From Limnobaculum parvum (GTDB taxonomy: Bacteria > Pseudomonadota > Gammaproteobacteria > Enterobacterales > Enterobacteriaceae): a DNA stretch of 64,000 bases. The stretch lies in assembly GCF_003096015.2 (NCBI RefSeq), contig NZ_CP029185.2, positions 2,948,001 to 3,012,000 of the forward strand, written 5' to 3'. Below the pieces are notes generated by a model. That model did not search any database. It was not told the origin of the DNA and was given only the letters and a program-made list of their open reading frames with translations. Shown piece after piece: positions 58,501 to 62,372 of this stretch. Position 1 is the first letter of the stretch. The number at the start of each line of letters is the position of its first letter. The translations under genes were made by a program, and so were the position numbers.

Positions 58501-59915
58501 CTTCCTGTGCCACCCAGATAGATAGCATTAGGATTTCCCGAACCGTCTACCGGTGCATAAAGCGGCCCACTACCGATGAGCGCAAAACTTGCTCCCTGAC
58601 GGTTACCTTGAAAGAGGATATCGCCCCCGTTTGCTTTTAGGTTAATCGTCCCGGTTTTCAGATAAATACCGCCACCCTGCGTTTTGGCGTAATTGTTAAT
58701 CACGCTGGAACCCGGCCCTAAATTTAACGTCGCGGCGGCACCCGCATCATAGTAAATTGCCCCACCGTAACCCAAGCCGGTTAATGAATAAACGTAGTTG
58801 CCATCAAAGGTTGTGGCTCCGTTAAAATTCATAAAATAGTTATAGTTACCGCCATTCCCATAAGCACTAACCGCACCACCTAAAGCGTTATAGCCATTTT
58901 TGGGATCAATGACAAAGTTACCTTTAAAGGTCGTATTGTTATTAAAGTTCAAGTTAAGACCGCTACCCCCCGGACTGAGATAGCCGATGTTAATGGCGCC
59001 TCCACGGGTATGCTGATCGTCAACGTGATCAGGGTAATCAAACGAGTTTGTGGTCGTGCCGTACACATAGTTGCCGGTAAACAACGTGGGGCCATTAAAG
59101 TCCATAATGGCCGAGGCACCCCAGAAATCGACTGCGCCACCAAACACCGAGGAGTGGTTATTAATAAAACTGGTTTCACCCGCAAAGGTCATCTTACTGC
59201 CGGCAATATCAAATACCGTGATGGCACCGCCGTAGTTAGCGGTCCAGTTACTGTCAAAGGTCACTTTACCGGTGAAGTTCATCGTATTGTTTGAATAGAG
59301 GCCGACCACACCGGGCTGATCGGCCAGCCCATGGTTTCCTTTAAACAATACGCCTGCGGTTCCACCATCAACATTCATCGTGCTGCCGGTACTACCACGA
59401 ATAGATAAGATTGGGCCGTAATCGGCGGAGGCATAAGTGTTGTAATCCGTCGGCCCAATATTCAGGAACGTGGTGCCTGCAAAATTGATATTGGCAATAT
59501 CGTTAAGCTGATAAAGCCGAATTAATGAACTACGTGCACCGGTGAAGGGTTTAGAGGTAATCGTCGCGTTATTGATAGAGATAGTATTATTGGTTTGAGT
59601 TATATCAAGTAAACGCTGGGAACTGCTACCGTTAGCGGTGATGGTGTAATGATTACCATCAATCGTAATCACCGTCTTGGCTGCACTATTCATCGCAAAC
59701 ATGGTATTCCAAGTCACGTTGCCATCAAGTAACAAATCATACGAGCCGGTATTCAACCCATTGGTATAGATATCCTGACCTTCCGTCAGAGTTGTTGCCG
59801 CTTGGACCGGGATGGATATGCTTAAATAGAGGGCGGGAAATGCAAGGACTATCGCTTTATGTAAAGAGTTAAATCGGTATTCGCAACGGTTTCTAACACT
59901 ATGTTTCTTGTTCAT
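37581..59915 (-). CDS. giant repeat autotransporter, 7444 aa
   Basis: A single uninterrupted 22,335-base frame for a predicted surface protein of about 0.7 MDa. The signal peptide has a long basic N-region (about 1-39, ending PVQA). Residues about 215-435 carry Pmp-like FxxN and GGA[IV] motifs (FINN, FGGAV, FTGN, RGGAI, FKGN, LGGAV, FDGN, YGGAI). Next come about 1000 residues of diverse beta-strand repeats, then about 15 units of a 363-367-residue super-repeat, and a C-terminal barrel (about 7140-7444) ending in Trp. Each unit contains DLFNVDVVLADQ, a PATR (GTLQLSSVNTYTG), another PATR-like INTYQGGSTI and VDYLTLAGRVVN. I see cysteine only in the signal peptide. AGGA precedes the ATG. It is probably a fibrous adhesin or cell-cell contact protein (inference). 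Confidence 0.93.
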   Translation of the reverse strand: MNKKHSVRNRCEYRFNSLHKAIVLAFPALYLSISIPVQAATTLTEGQDIYTNGLNTGSYDLLLDGNVTWNTMFAMNSAAKTVITIDGNHYTITANGSSSQRLLDITQTNNTISINNATITSKPFTGARSSLIRLYQLNDIANINFAGTTFLNIGPTDYNTYASADYGPILSIRGSTGSTMNVDGGTAGVLFKGNHGLADQPGVVGLYSNNTMNFTGKVTFDSNWTANYGGAITVFDIAGSKMTFAGETSFINNHSSVFGGAVDFWGASAIMDFNGPTLFTGNYVYGTTTNSFDYPDHVDDQHTRGGAINIGYLSPGGSGLNLNFNNNTTFKGNFVIDPKNGYNALGGAVSAYGNGGNYNYFMNFNGATTFDGNYVYSLTGLGYGGAIYYDAGAAATLNLGPGSSVINNYAKTQGGGIYLKTGTINLKANGGDILFQGNRQGASFALIGSGPLYAPVDGSGNPNAIYLGGTGSLNMDASAGNFIQFYDPIASISTATITVNKTGEGDVVFHGNSGNPGDPLYNSDIQTNTNVNGGAFSFTDGVSYGNSGFGVFAVNNGGTVQGNNNSILQAKTININSGGTVAANGGIFNLNAGTGGVISTAGRFGGFGTIVAPSISLSTSAANVSTAGIAAGNTLILDSLLTNAGSFSKTGAGTLVLTKTNTYTGATSVGEGTLQANNTNVIAASSGLTMTGGVFDLNNFNQTLKSLSGTGGAITTGTGVLTVNSTNTTAYAGTISGNGNLVKQGTGVLTLTGNVTLDAPASALQVTGGGLNINGGSQTQITTGTVDSNAALTIGSSGTKVQMNDLYVGNSASSNSTLTINSGAQAHINNILYLGVLANSQGNVVVDGAGTILDASSVLVGNGAGRGVLNLNNSGVLLTSNLQKGTGSAATVNFNGGILQAKSDNAAFINGFSAGDLVLGASGGTVDSNGFSIATNNIFSGTGRLTKSGSGIFTLTGVNTYTGGTTVSGGTLRLTGAGTVSSGGVNIVSGASMFVDTPSSGNYSFNNALTGNGLLQVGLLSGSNTFQFSSGAGNAFAGTVQLGSSSFALSGNNTTALTNATLQLDSGSTTTVGSGTQNIGGLTLNGGSLIFNNLSTGVINTGALTLTSGNVAIDPSAITNISGNILGQDDGIDFRLVTANSVSGSAANLTLTDLLGNPVVEIADVIQNSNLVAIGSYDFVLGDDATGLYTRYSLSQLDLQNGQTLTLSGDATTPAGMDELHAKITGSGNLLLNATNSITLNNLTNDYSGTTTVGTGTLILGSNNALGNTNDLIINSGASANLNGKTQTVGSLNGAGSLNVNAGNLSITGGGIFDGAISGNVGNITLAGGTLLLTGNNSYTGDTNINSGSILQVGNGGATGDYAGNIVNNGQVIFNRNNASAYAGILSGSGNLLQNGSGALTLSGVNTYQGGSTINAGTLVATQGSALGTGIVDNNATLQLDFATNSTLSNILNGNGSLVKTGVGVATLDSVNSTQGDMAVNQGTLSFVQNGLFNASSLTTADGATTSLAGESTLSLSGALTQNNSSVLNVGVGTGQTAINADTASLGGTLNITDFNANVPNNASALTSTEFTVIHTTNGITNDFTTVDLGGAESDVDYLTLAGRVVNGVDYNVGFHLTWLAGTTLGNGIFTLGDASDLFNVDVVLADQTGPFTSNWDGKTLTKEGMGTLQLSSVNTYTGSTLINGGTLQAGIANAFATSSNVMVGSGATLDLNDFNQQANNLSGGGSISLGSAVLTANNSADSDFDGVIDGAGSLIKTGTGTLTLNGINTYQGGSTISNGTLAISQGGALGTGTVNNNATLALNFAGTSLLHNVLSGSGSLVKTGSGNAILDSLGSTQGDIAVNQGTLAFAQEGLFNASSLTTADGATTSLAGVSTLNLSGALTQNSSSVLNVGVGSGQTAINADTASLGGTLNITDFNANVPNNASALIGTEFTVIHTTNGITNDFTTVDLGGAQSDVDYLTLAGRVVNGVDYNVGLHLTWQAGALLGNGIFTLGDASDLFNVDVVLADQTGPFTSGWDGKTLTKEGAGTLQLSSVNTYTGSTLINLGTLETGIANAFATSSDVTVASGATLNLNNFNQQANNLSGEGSITLGNAILTTNNSVDTAFDGVIDGTGSLIKTGSGTFTLNGVNTYQGGSTISSGTLVATQGSALGSGSVDNTGTLALNFASDSTLSNILSGNGNLVKMGAGIATLSGAGSNQGIINVNQGSLNFAQSDVFNGISLTTDSGATTAIAADSSLNLSGALTQSGGSTLNINIGTVEPSITADTASLDGTLNVTGFTASAPASASALPDTEFVIIHTDSGISGDFSSIGFNGSSSLVDYLTLGGRVVNGVDYHVGLGLTWLAGPTSGNGLFTLANTSDLFNVDVVLADQSGPFTSTWDGKTLTKEGLGTLILSSANTYTGSTLINSGTLQTGIANAFTASSDVTLASGTTLNLNDFNQLANNLSGSGSIMLGSAELTANNIANTTFSGVIGGTGSLTKTGVGVLTLSGVNTYQGGSTINAGTLVATQGGALGTGAVNNTAALELNFATDSTLSNLLSGNGSLTKTGAGIATLGGTGSTQGAINVNQGNLNIAQNVVFNGASLTTANDATTSLSQDALLNLSGAFTQNSTATLNIDVGTAQPAITADSASLNGALNVTGFTTSAPTSASALPNTEFTIIHTANGITGDFASVDLGTATSNVDYLTLAGRVVNGVDYNLGFSLTWLAGTVLGNGTFTLTDASDLFNVDVVLADQTGTFASGWDGKSLTKAGLGTLQLSSVNTYTGGTLINAGTLETGIANAFATSSDVTLASGATLNLNGFDQQANNLSGAGSITLGNAALTANNSADTDFDGDIAGLGSLIKTGTGTLTLSGVNTYLGGSTISSGILVATNGNALGTGDVDNSATLALNFASDSELGNVLSGSGSLIKTGTGVASLSGLGSTQGTVSVNQGTLSFTQDGIFTADSLTTADGATTSLAGESILNLSGALTQNSSAVLNVGVGTGQTAINADSASLGGTLNITDFNANVPNSASALTSTEFTVIHTLNGITNDFTTIDLGGAESDVDYLTLAGRVVNGVDYNVGFGLTWLAGSALGNGTFTLGDTSDLFNVDVELADQTGPFTSGWDGKSLTKAGLGTLQLSSVNTYTGDTLINGGILQGGIANAFATSANVTVASGATLDLNNFAQQANNLSGAGNILLGNAALTANNSTDTLFSGVIEGTGSLVKDGISTLTLNGVNTYQGGSTISAGKLIASQGNALGTGTVNNSAELVLNFATDSTLSNLLSGSGSLTKTGAGVATLSRAGSNQGVVSVNQGTLSFTQNGIFTADSLTTADGATTALAGESVLNLSGALTQNNSAVLNVVVGSGLTAINADTASLGGTLNITGFETVLPNSASALTSTEFTVIHTDNGITNDFALVDLGGAESDVDYLTLAGRVVNGVDYNVGFGLTWLAGPALGNGTFTLTNVSDLFNVDVVLADQTGTFTSGWDGKSLTKAGLGTLQLSSVNTYTGSTLINDGTLQTAIANAFATSSDVAVGSGATLDLNGFNQQANNLSGNGSILLSSAELTANNSANTLFSGVIDGTGSLSKTGTGTLILSGESSYEGGSSISAGTLIATQGNALGSGSINNTATLKLNFLADSTLSNLLSGSGTLIKSGAGVATLNAVGSAQGNIEVNDGTLNFVQTGEFSGANLTTAADAKTTLAANATLNLSGALTQSTDSSLDVTLGIDYPIISAATAVLDGSLIVSGVDTSNIPVNASDLSTSNVTIIHTTGGITGDFTSVDLGGATSNVDYLTLAGRVVNNADYNVGFGLTWLAGTALGNGTFTLTDASDLFNVDVVLADQTGTFTSGWDGKSLTKAGQGTLQLSSVNTYTGSTLINGGTLQAGIVDAFATSSDVTVASGATLDLNNFDQLANNLTGAGSILLGSAELNANNSADTAFSGVIDGTGSLNKTGTGILTLSGINTYQGGSTINAGTLVATQGSVLGSGTINNAAVLELNFASDSTLSNVLSGTGNLTKTGAGIATLNGVGSTQGAIDVNLGTLNFAQSGVFNGSSLTTADGASTTVAADSSLNLSGALTQNATATLNVAVGNVQPVITADSAALDGTLNITGFTTGAPTNASDLTNTEFTVIHTTGTGGITGDFTSVDLGGATSNVDYLTLAGRVVNNADYNVGFGLTWLAGTALGNGTFTLANTGDLFNVDVVLADQTGTFTSGWDGKSLTKAGLGTLQLSSVNTYTGSTLINGGTLQAGIVDAFATSSDVTVASGATLDLNNFDQQANNLTGAGSILLGSAELTANNSADTAFSGVIDGTGSLNKTGTGILTLSGINTYQGGSTINAGTLVATQGSALGTGTINNAAVLELNFASDSTLSNVLSGTGSLTKTGAGIATLNGTGSTQGAIDVNLGTLNFAQSGVFNGSSLTTADGASTTVAADSSLNLSGALTQNATATLNVAVGSVQPVITADSAALDGTLNITGFTTGAPTNASDLTNTEFTVIHTTGTGGITGDFTSVDLGGAVSNVDYLTLAGRVVNNADYNVGFGLTWLAGTALGNGTFTLTDASDLFNVDVVLADQTGTFTSGWDGKSLTKAGLGTLQLSSVNTYTGSTLINGGTLQAGIIDAFATSSDVTVASGATLDLNNFDQLANNLTGAGSILLGSAELNANNSADTAFSGVIDGTGSLNKTGTGILTLSGINTYQGGSTINAGTLVATQGSALGSGTINNAAVLELNFASDSTLSNVLSGTGNLTKTGAGIATLNGTGSTQGAIDVNLGTLNFAQSGVFNGSSLTTANGASTTVAADSSLNLSGALTQNATATLNVAVGSVQPVITADSAALDGTLNITGFTTGAPTNASDLTNTEFTVIHTTGGITGDFTSVDLGGATSNVDYLTLAGRVVNNADYNVGFGLTWLAGTALGNGTFTLTDASDLFNVDVVLADQTGTFTSGWDGKSLTKAGLGTLQLSSVNTYTGSTLINGGTLQAGIIDAFATSSDVTVASGATLDLNNFDQLANNLTGAGSILLGSAELNANNSADTAFSGVIDGTGSLNKTGTGILTLSGINTYQGGSTINAGTLVATQGSALGTGTINNAAVLELNFASDSTLSNVLSGTGSLTKTGAGIATLNGAGSTQGAIDVNLGTLNFAQSGVFNSSSLTTADGASTTVAADSSLNLSGALTQNATATLNVAVGNVQPVITADSAALDGTLNITGFTTGAPTNASDLTNTEFTVIHTTGTGGITGDFTSVDLGGATSNVDYLTLAGRVVNNADYNVGFGLTWLAGTALGNGTFTLSNAGDLFNVDVVLADQTGTFTSGWDGKSLTKAGLGTLQLSSVNTYTGSTLINGGTLQAGIVDAFATSSDVTVASGATLDLNNFDQQANNLTGAGSILLGSAELTANNSADTAFSGVIDGTGSVNKTGTGILTLSGINTYQGGSTINAGTLVATQGSALGTGTINNAAVLELNFASDSTLSNVLSGTGSLTKTGAGIATLNGAGSTQGAIDVNLGTLNFAQSGVFNGSSLTTADGASTTVAADSSLNLSGALTQNATATLNVAVGNVQPVITADSAALDGTLNITGFTTGAPTNASDLTNTEFTVIHTTGGITGDFTSVDLGGAASNVDYLTLAGRVVNNADYNVGFGLTWLAGTALGNGTFTLTDASDLFNVDVVLADQTGTFTSGWDGKSLTKAGLGTLQLSSVNTYTGSTLINGGTLQAGIVDAFATSSDVTVASGATLDLNNFDQQANNLTGAGSILLGSAELNANNSADTAFSGAIDGTGSLNKTGTGILTLSGINAYQGGSTINAGTLVATQGSALGSGTINNAAVLELNFASDSTLSNVLSGTGSLTKTGAGIATLNGVGSTQGAIDVNLGTLNFAQSGVFNGSSLTTADGASTTVAADSSLNLSGALTQNATATLNVAVGNVQPVITADSAALDGTLNITGFTTGAPTNASDLTNTEFTVIHTTGGITGDFTAVDLGGAASNVDYLTLAGRVVNNADYNVGFGLTWLAGTALGNGTFTLSNAGDLFNVDVVLADQTGTFTSGWDGKSLTKAGLGTLQLSSVNTYTGSTLINGGTLQAGIIDAFATSSDVTVASGATLDLNNFDQLANNLNGGGHITLGTATLTANNSANTQFSGDISGNGRVIKDGSGSLTLSGINTYAGGSSLNTGTTIITQGQALGSGTVTNHAMLELNFASDSTLSNVLSGTGSLNKTGSGTATLNGAGSTQGAISVSQGTLNFAQSGDFTGGSLTTSGGATTSLAEDSTLNLSGALVQNSGSILTVLLGTTEPVIQADTSALSGTLNVIGIDADVDPAKASDLPNTEFTIIHTTNGITGDFTSVDLNGVSSSVDYLTVSAGKSVDNKDYNVGYGLTWLAGATLGNGTFTLANSNDRFNVDIVLANQAGSSTGWNGQSLTKEGEGTLVLSSVNTYTGDTLVNHGTLETGIANAFADSANVIIRNDGILSLNGFAQSANNLSGNGGVLLGNGDLTVNSLAATTFAGSISGNGGLIKTGADTFTLNGVNFYSGATTINQGRLVGTRGEALGLSDINNSAELELAFAQNNTLNNQLSGNGTLIKTGAGEATLTGVDSSQGRVSVDNGTLKLTQNGAFNAGDYQTSVGATTSMAADASLVVANQFKSEGMLEVVAGNTSSVVTADTAELGSDAIFNLSGYSAPETTSASQLAYNQFMVISTSAPGNLTGDFASFNLGGASSPVDYLSMTAIHDNQNYSIGLALSWYGSYSATPERAHGTFTLSGANEYFDLDVVLADEVANAITGWDGKTLTKAGAGTLELSKANSYTGATLINGGTLLAGNTNIIANSSQLTVAGGATFDLNNFDQQVNNLNGGGNVVLGEASLSTNHSVESTFSGVISGAGSLNKSGDGTLRLTGDNSYVGGTTISNGTLQLGNGGTSGSVIGNITDNGTLVFDRSNDHLYNGVISGSGNVVQQGSGTLFIDKNQTYQGTTDINAGALVLLKESVLTSANTVTVATGAELGGYGGVNGSVMNNGLLSVADAAIGLVNAPAGNFTIGGNLTNAGEVRMASPDPRSQLIIKGNYIGNNGLLTLSTLLGGDNSATDRLVVAGDTSGTTRLVVNNSGGVGAQTINGIEVVSVAGQSNGQFTLANRVVAGAYDYSLYQGLPDAVNGNWYLRSQGPGEAPQWRPEAGIYLGNQSVVSQLQMQTLFDRQGSQFRSADSSSWGRIIGGRIDSKAAGHNIDMSSDYTLVQVGSDLLSYNMGDSGLVAGVMGSWGDVDSDATGNADLNGIHHSSTGTVDGFSLGIYATWFADAKEQTGAYVDNWYQYGWYDNHVSGEGMATDSYDSRPLAASLETGYRFILNDNRLNQWRLIPQAQVVYNKYSADSFVDSSNTKIDGQNNEMWSTRMGTRLTGNIQGEGYTHHPFAEVNWWYSKQDASVTFDGMRIDQDMPNNRAELKVGVQSEFDNTWSTWVNLGVQGGADDYHSIGGGIGVRYIW
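39390..55720 (-). repeat. tandem super-repeat array (~1.09 kb x 15)
   Basis: Marking the same point in each copy (the codons after FTL in xGNGTFTL) gives 39748, 40849, 41944, 43033, 44122, 45217, 46306, 47401, 48496, 49588, 50677, 51766, 52855, 53944 and 55033: 15 copies with spacings of 1089-1101 bases, all multiples of three. A half unit precedes the first copy at the N-terminal side. The outer copies are divergent; the copies between about 41640 and 48650 are almost identical in DNA. The 1095 versus 1089 spacing mostly comes from a two-residue insertion (HTTGTGGIT versus HTTGGIT). Confidence 0.93.
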
Positions 59916-60456
59916 TTGGTTTATCCTGATAAGAACCTGCCCGATTACGGCACATTCAAAAAAACAGATAAAATCCCTGTATCTCGAGGTAAAAAGAAAT
60001 TAGCATCCGTTCAATTTCGTTTATAAATCACAGAGGTGACTCTGCTATAAAAATCAAAATAGCCAATATAAATCAACATATTAATTAACAGACTCATACA
60101 TTCTGTAATAAAAATAGCATCTAATAAATATAGATTAGAAATGAAATAATAAAAGCTAACAGTTCAATGTATTGGGATATTCTTATCAGAAATTGAATTG
60201 GAGAATAGGCAGGCAAATTTTAAATTAACCTATTGAATATAAAATAAATTAATATAAAAACTCACACGTTTAAAAATTAATCACAGTACCAACACAGGAA
60301 AACATTTAGTCGCATTCTGTATAAAAATCGCTATCAATCTCCGCTTTACTGGGGTTTAATTTAAAAAATCATTACCATAACGAACATTATAGCTTGTTAT
60401 CTCGCACTCTATTTTTGTCCTATAGTTTATAAAACTACCTGATTAGGTACACAACA
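59916..60456. promoter_or_regulatory. divergent promoter region, giant autotransporter / IprA-like regulator
   Basis: About 540 AT-rich bases between the giant autotransporter (minus) and the regulator (plus). Both promoters must lie here. The AT-richness suggests H-NS silencing, and the divergent regulator is the likely local switch; no specific site can be assigned by eye. Confidence 0.5.
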
Positions 60457-61077
60457 ATGTCCGATATACCGCCCAATATTAAAATGCACTTTCAGCTGTT
60501 AATAAATGCATTTGCTGAGAGTGATAAATTTGAAAAAATCACCATTAAGAAAGGCAGTAAATTTCTGATAACTGATAATATCTGCTGCATTCAGGAAGGG
60601 GTATTTTCTATTTATATGAATCAGGAAGACCGCTTGCTGACCTATGCTGAAGGCTATGCCATCTTCGGTTTGGTGAATACCTACACTCCCCCCACGCTCC
60701 GTTTATATATTAAGCCAACCCAAACCAGCACAATATATAATTTACCCGCAGAAGAAGGCCTAAAAATCATCAGAGAGAAAAATTTATATGAGTCAGTAAG
60801 CCATGTGCAAGCTTATAATATGACCAAATTTTTCCATATGTTTGAAAAAACCATCACACCTAACAACTATGCTTTTATTCGCACACTTCTTATGGATTTA
60901 AACCAAAACAGCGATGCGGTGAAAGCATCCGTGACGGTGGCATCTTATATTATTAAACGCTCCGGGCTGTCACGCAGCTATGTGATGCTGGTGCTGTCAG
61001 AATTGAGGAAAGGAGGCTATATCAACATGGAAGATGGTAAATTGACTTCGATAACTTCGTTGCCGGAAAGGTTCTAA
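60457..61077 (+). CDS. IprA-like CRP-fold/winged-helix regulator
   Basis: A 206-residue transcription factor with a CRP-like N-terminal sensor barrel (about 25-110; FLITDNICCIQEGVFSIY) lacking obvious cAMP contacts, and a C-terminal winged helix (about 150-205; IIKRSGLSRSYVMLVLSELR, then GGYINMEDGKL). The layout is that of IprA/YaiV-type regulators of enterobacteria. It is divergent from the giant autotransporter, making it a candidate regulator of that gene. The broken gene at 15278-15900 is a paralogue. Confidence 0.75.
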   Translation: MSDIPPNIKMHFQLLINAFAESDKFEKITIKKGSKFLITDNICCIQEGVFSIYMNQEDRLLTYAEGYAIFGLVNTYTPPTLRLYIKPTQTSTIYNLPAEEGLKIIREKNLYESVSHVQAYNMTKFFHMFEKTITPNNYAFIRTLLMDLNQNSDAVKASVTVASYIIKRSGLSRSYVMLVLSELRKGGYINMEDGKLTSITSLPERF

Positions 61078-61115
61078 ACGCTCGGTCTATTGCCACGTTT
61101 TACTAACGTTTGTAG

Positions 61116-61143
61116 GCCTCGCGGTGTCTGGCACTCGCGAGGC
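61116..61143. terminator. possible terminator between converging genes
   Basis: GCCTCGCG (61116-61123) pairs with CGCGAGGC (61136-61143) around a 12-base loop, between the converging regulator and NlpC/P60 genes. No T-run, so efficiency is uncertain. Confidence 0.4.
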
Positions 61144-61151
61144 TCAAGAGA

Positions 61152-61904
61152 TTATCGTACCGCAGAAGGCAGCAACACCCGACGCGCACCAATATAGTGC
61201 TCCTGCCAGTAATCCTCATCTAATCGACTAATCTGAATATCTTTACCCGTGCGTGGTGCCTGTATAAATTCACCACCACCCAGATAAACACCTACGTGAT
61301 CCGCATAGCCATAACCGCGACTATGGGTACGAAAGAAGACTAAATCACCACTGTGCAGTTGTTCTTTCTCTATTTCAATCGCCTGCTCCGCAGACATATG
61401 AAACATATTATTAGCCGTTCTTGGTAGTGTTGATTTCAGATGATCGCGATAGGCATAATTAATCAAACCGCTACAGTCAAATCCGGTGCTGGGAGATGTA
61501 CCACCGTAGTGATAAGGTTTGCCCAATTGCTTCCTTAAGTTAGCAATCACCTCACGCTCAGCCGTCATCATGGTGTTTTTCTGAACGGTTGAGATTTGAG
61601 GGTGCATACCTTCGGTAATCTGTAACTTATTGATATTTTTCTGACGGAAAGGATTGATACCCGCGAGAATTTCTTGTTGTTCATCAGACTGCTGGTAAGC
61701 CTTACTGGCGTTATTTAATGAAACCCGTTTACGCTTGGTGTTGCTTTTTATAATCACATGGGCAGCCAACGGTGCTTTTTTACCGATTTTATGATGATTC
61801 GCTGCATTAGCATTAAAAGAGAGAAACAGCATAAAAATGCAGATACCGCCTCCAACAGAGGTGCGGAACAGGCTATAGAGTGCAGTGGGTATGATATGTT
61901 TCAT
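61152..61904 (-). CDS. NlpC/P60 peptidoglycan hydrolase (MepH-like)
   Basis: A 250-residue exported hydrolase. The signal peptide is about 1-35 (ending NANA), followed by a basic spacer and an NlpC/P60 domain (about 118-246). The nucleophile is Cys144 (GFDCSGL) and the base is His203 (ADHVGVYLG). The third, polar position, His in E. coli MepS and MepH (FIHAPRTG), is Gln215 here (FIQAPRTG). The domain otherwise resembles MepH, a DD-endopeptidase that cuts peptide cross-links to allow wall growth. The C-H-Q arrangement is tolerated in parts of the family, so activity is plausible but not certain. Confidence 0.88.
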   Translation of the reverse strand: MKHIIPTALYSLFRTSVGGGICIFMLFLSFNANAANHHKIGKKAPLAAHVIIKSNTKRKRVSLNNASKAYQQSDEQQEILAGINPFRQKNINKLQITEGMHPQISTVQKNTMMTAEREVIANLRKQLGKPYHYGGTSPSTGFDCSGLINYAYRDHLKSTLPRTANNMFHMSAEQAIEIEKEQLHSGDLVFFRTHSRGYGYADHVGVYLGGGEFIQAPRTGKDIQISRLDEDYWQEHYIGARRVLLPSAVR

Positions 61905-62372
61905 AATAGTATGATTTAAATTTATATTTCTATCTCAAACTAAGAAGAGGAAAGTGGAATCATTCTATTCAGTTAAGTCGATTTTAAAATGCTTTTTTTG
62001 TAACTCAAACCTATAGAAAAATGACAAAATATTTCAAGCAGAAACAAGTTCAGAAAAAATGTGACATCTCCTGTGCGTCACTTATTAAGCCCATCCATTT
62101 TCCTTATCACAACGGATGCTCAGGCCTTAGCTATTCTCTTCATTTATTCACTTTTGATGAGAAATATTTAATACCATCCCATAAAGCGTTGTAATAATGT
62201 ATTTTATAAAGACGTTAATCACGCCGTCGATACCTAAAACCAGCAACAGAAGAAGTCAAAATTAAAAAGCCTGAGTCCAGTGCAATACCGAACTCAGGCC
62301 CCATTCGACGATATTAAACTACCCAAGTTATCCGGGTCAGTTCCAATAACGTTTTTCTATTTACATCCCATC
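61905..62372. other. spacer upstream of the NlpC/P60 gene
   Basis: About 470 bases with no supported gene. It contains the promoter side of the NlpC/P60 gene, an inverted repeat GTGAC-N11-GTCAC (62061-62081) of unknown meaning, and the terminator of the MHS transporter at 62269-62299. Confidence 0.4.
62263..62299 (-). terminator. terminator of the MHS transporter gene
   Basis: GCCTGAGT (62269-62276) pairs with ACTCAGGC (62292-62299). On the minus strand it is followed by TTTTTAAT, so it terminates the transporter gene that ends at 62373. Confidence 0.65.

Noticed and set aside
59796..59915. Long basic N-region of the giant protein's signal peptide considered as an ESPR-type extended signal
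   Set aside because: It lacks the conserved ESPR pattern (MNKIYRVIWN...); it is only a long charged n-region shared with the 1630-residue paralogue.
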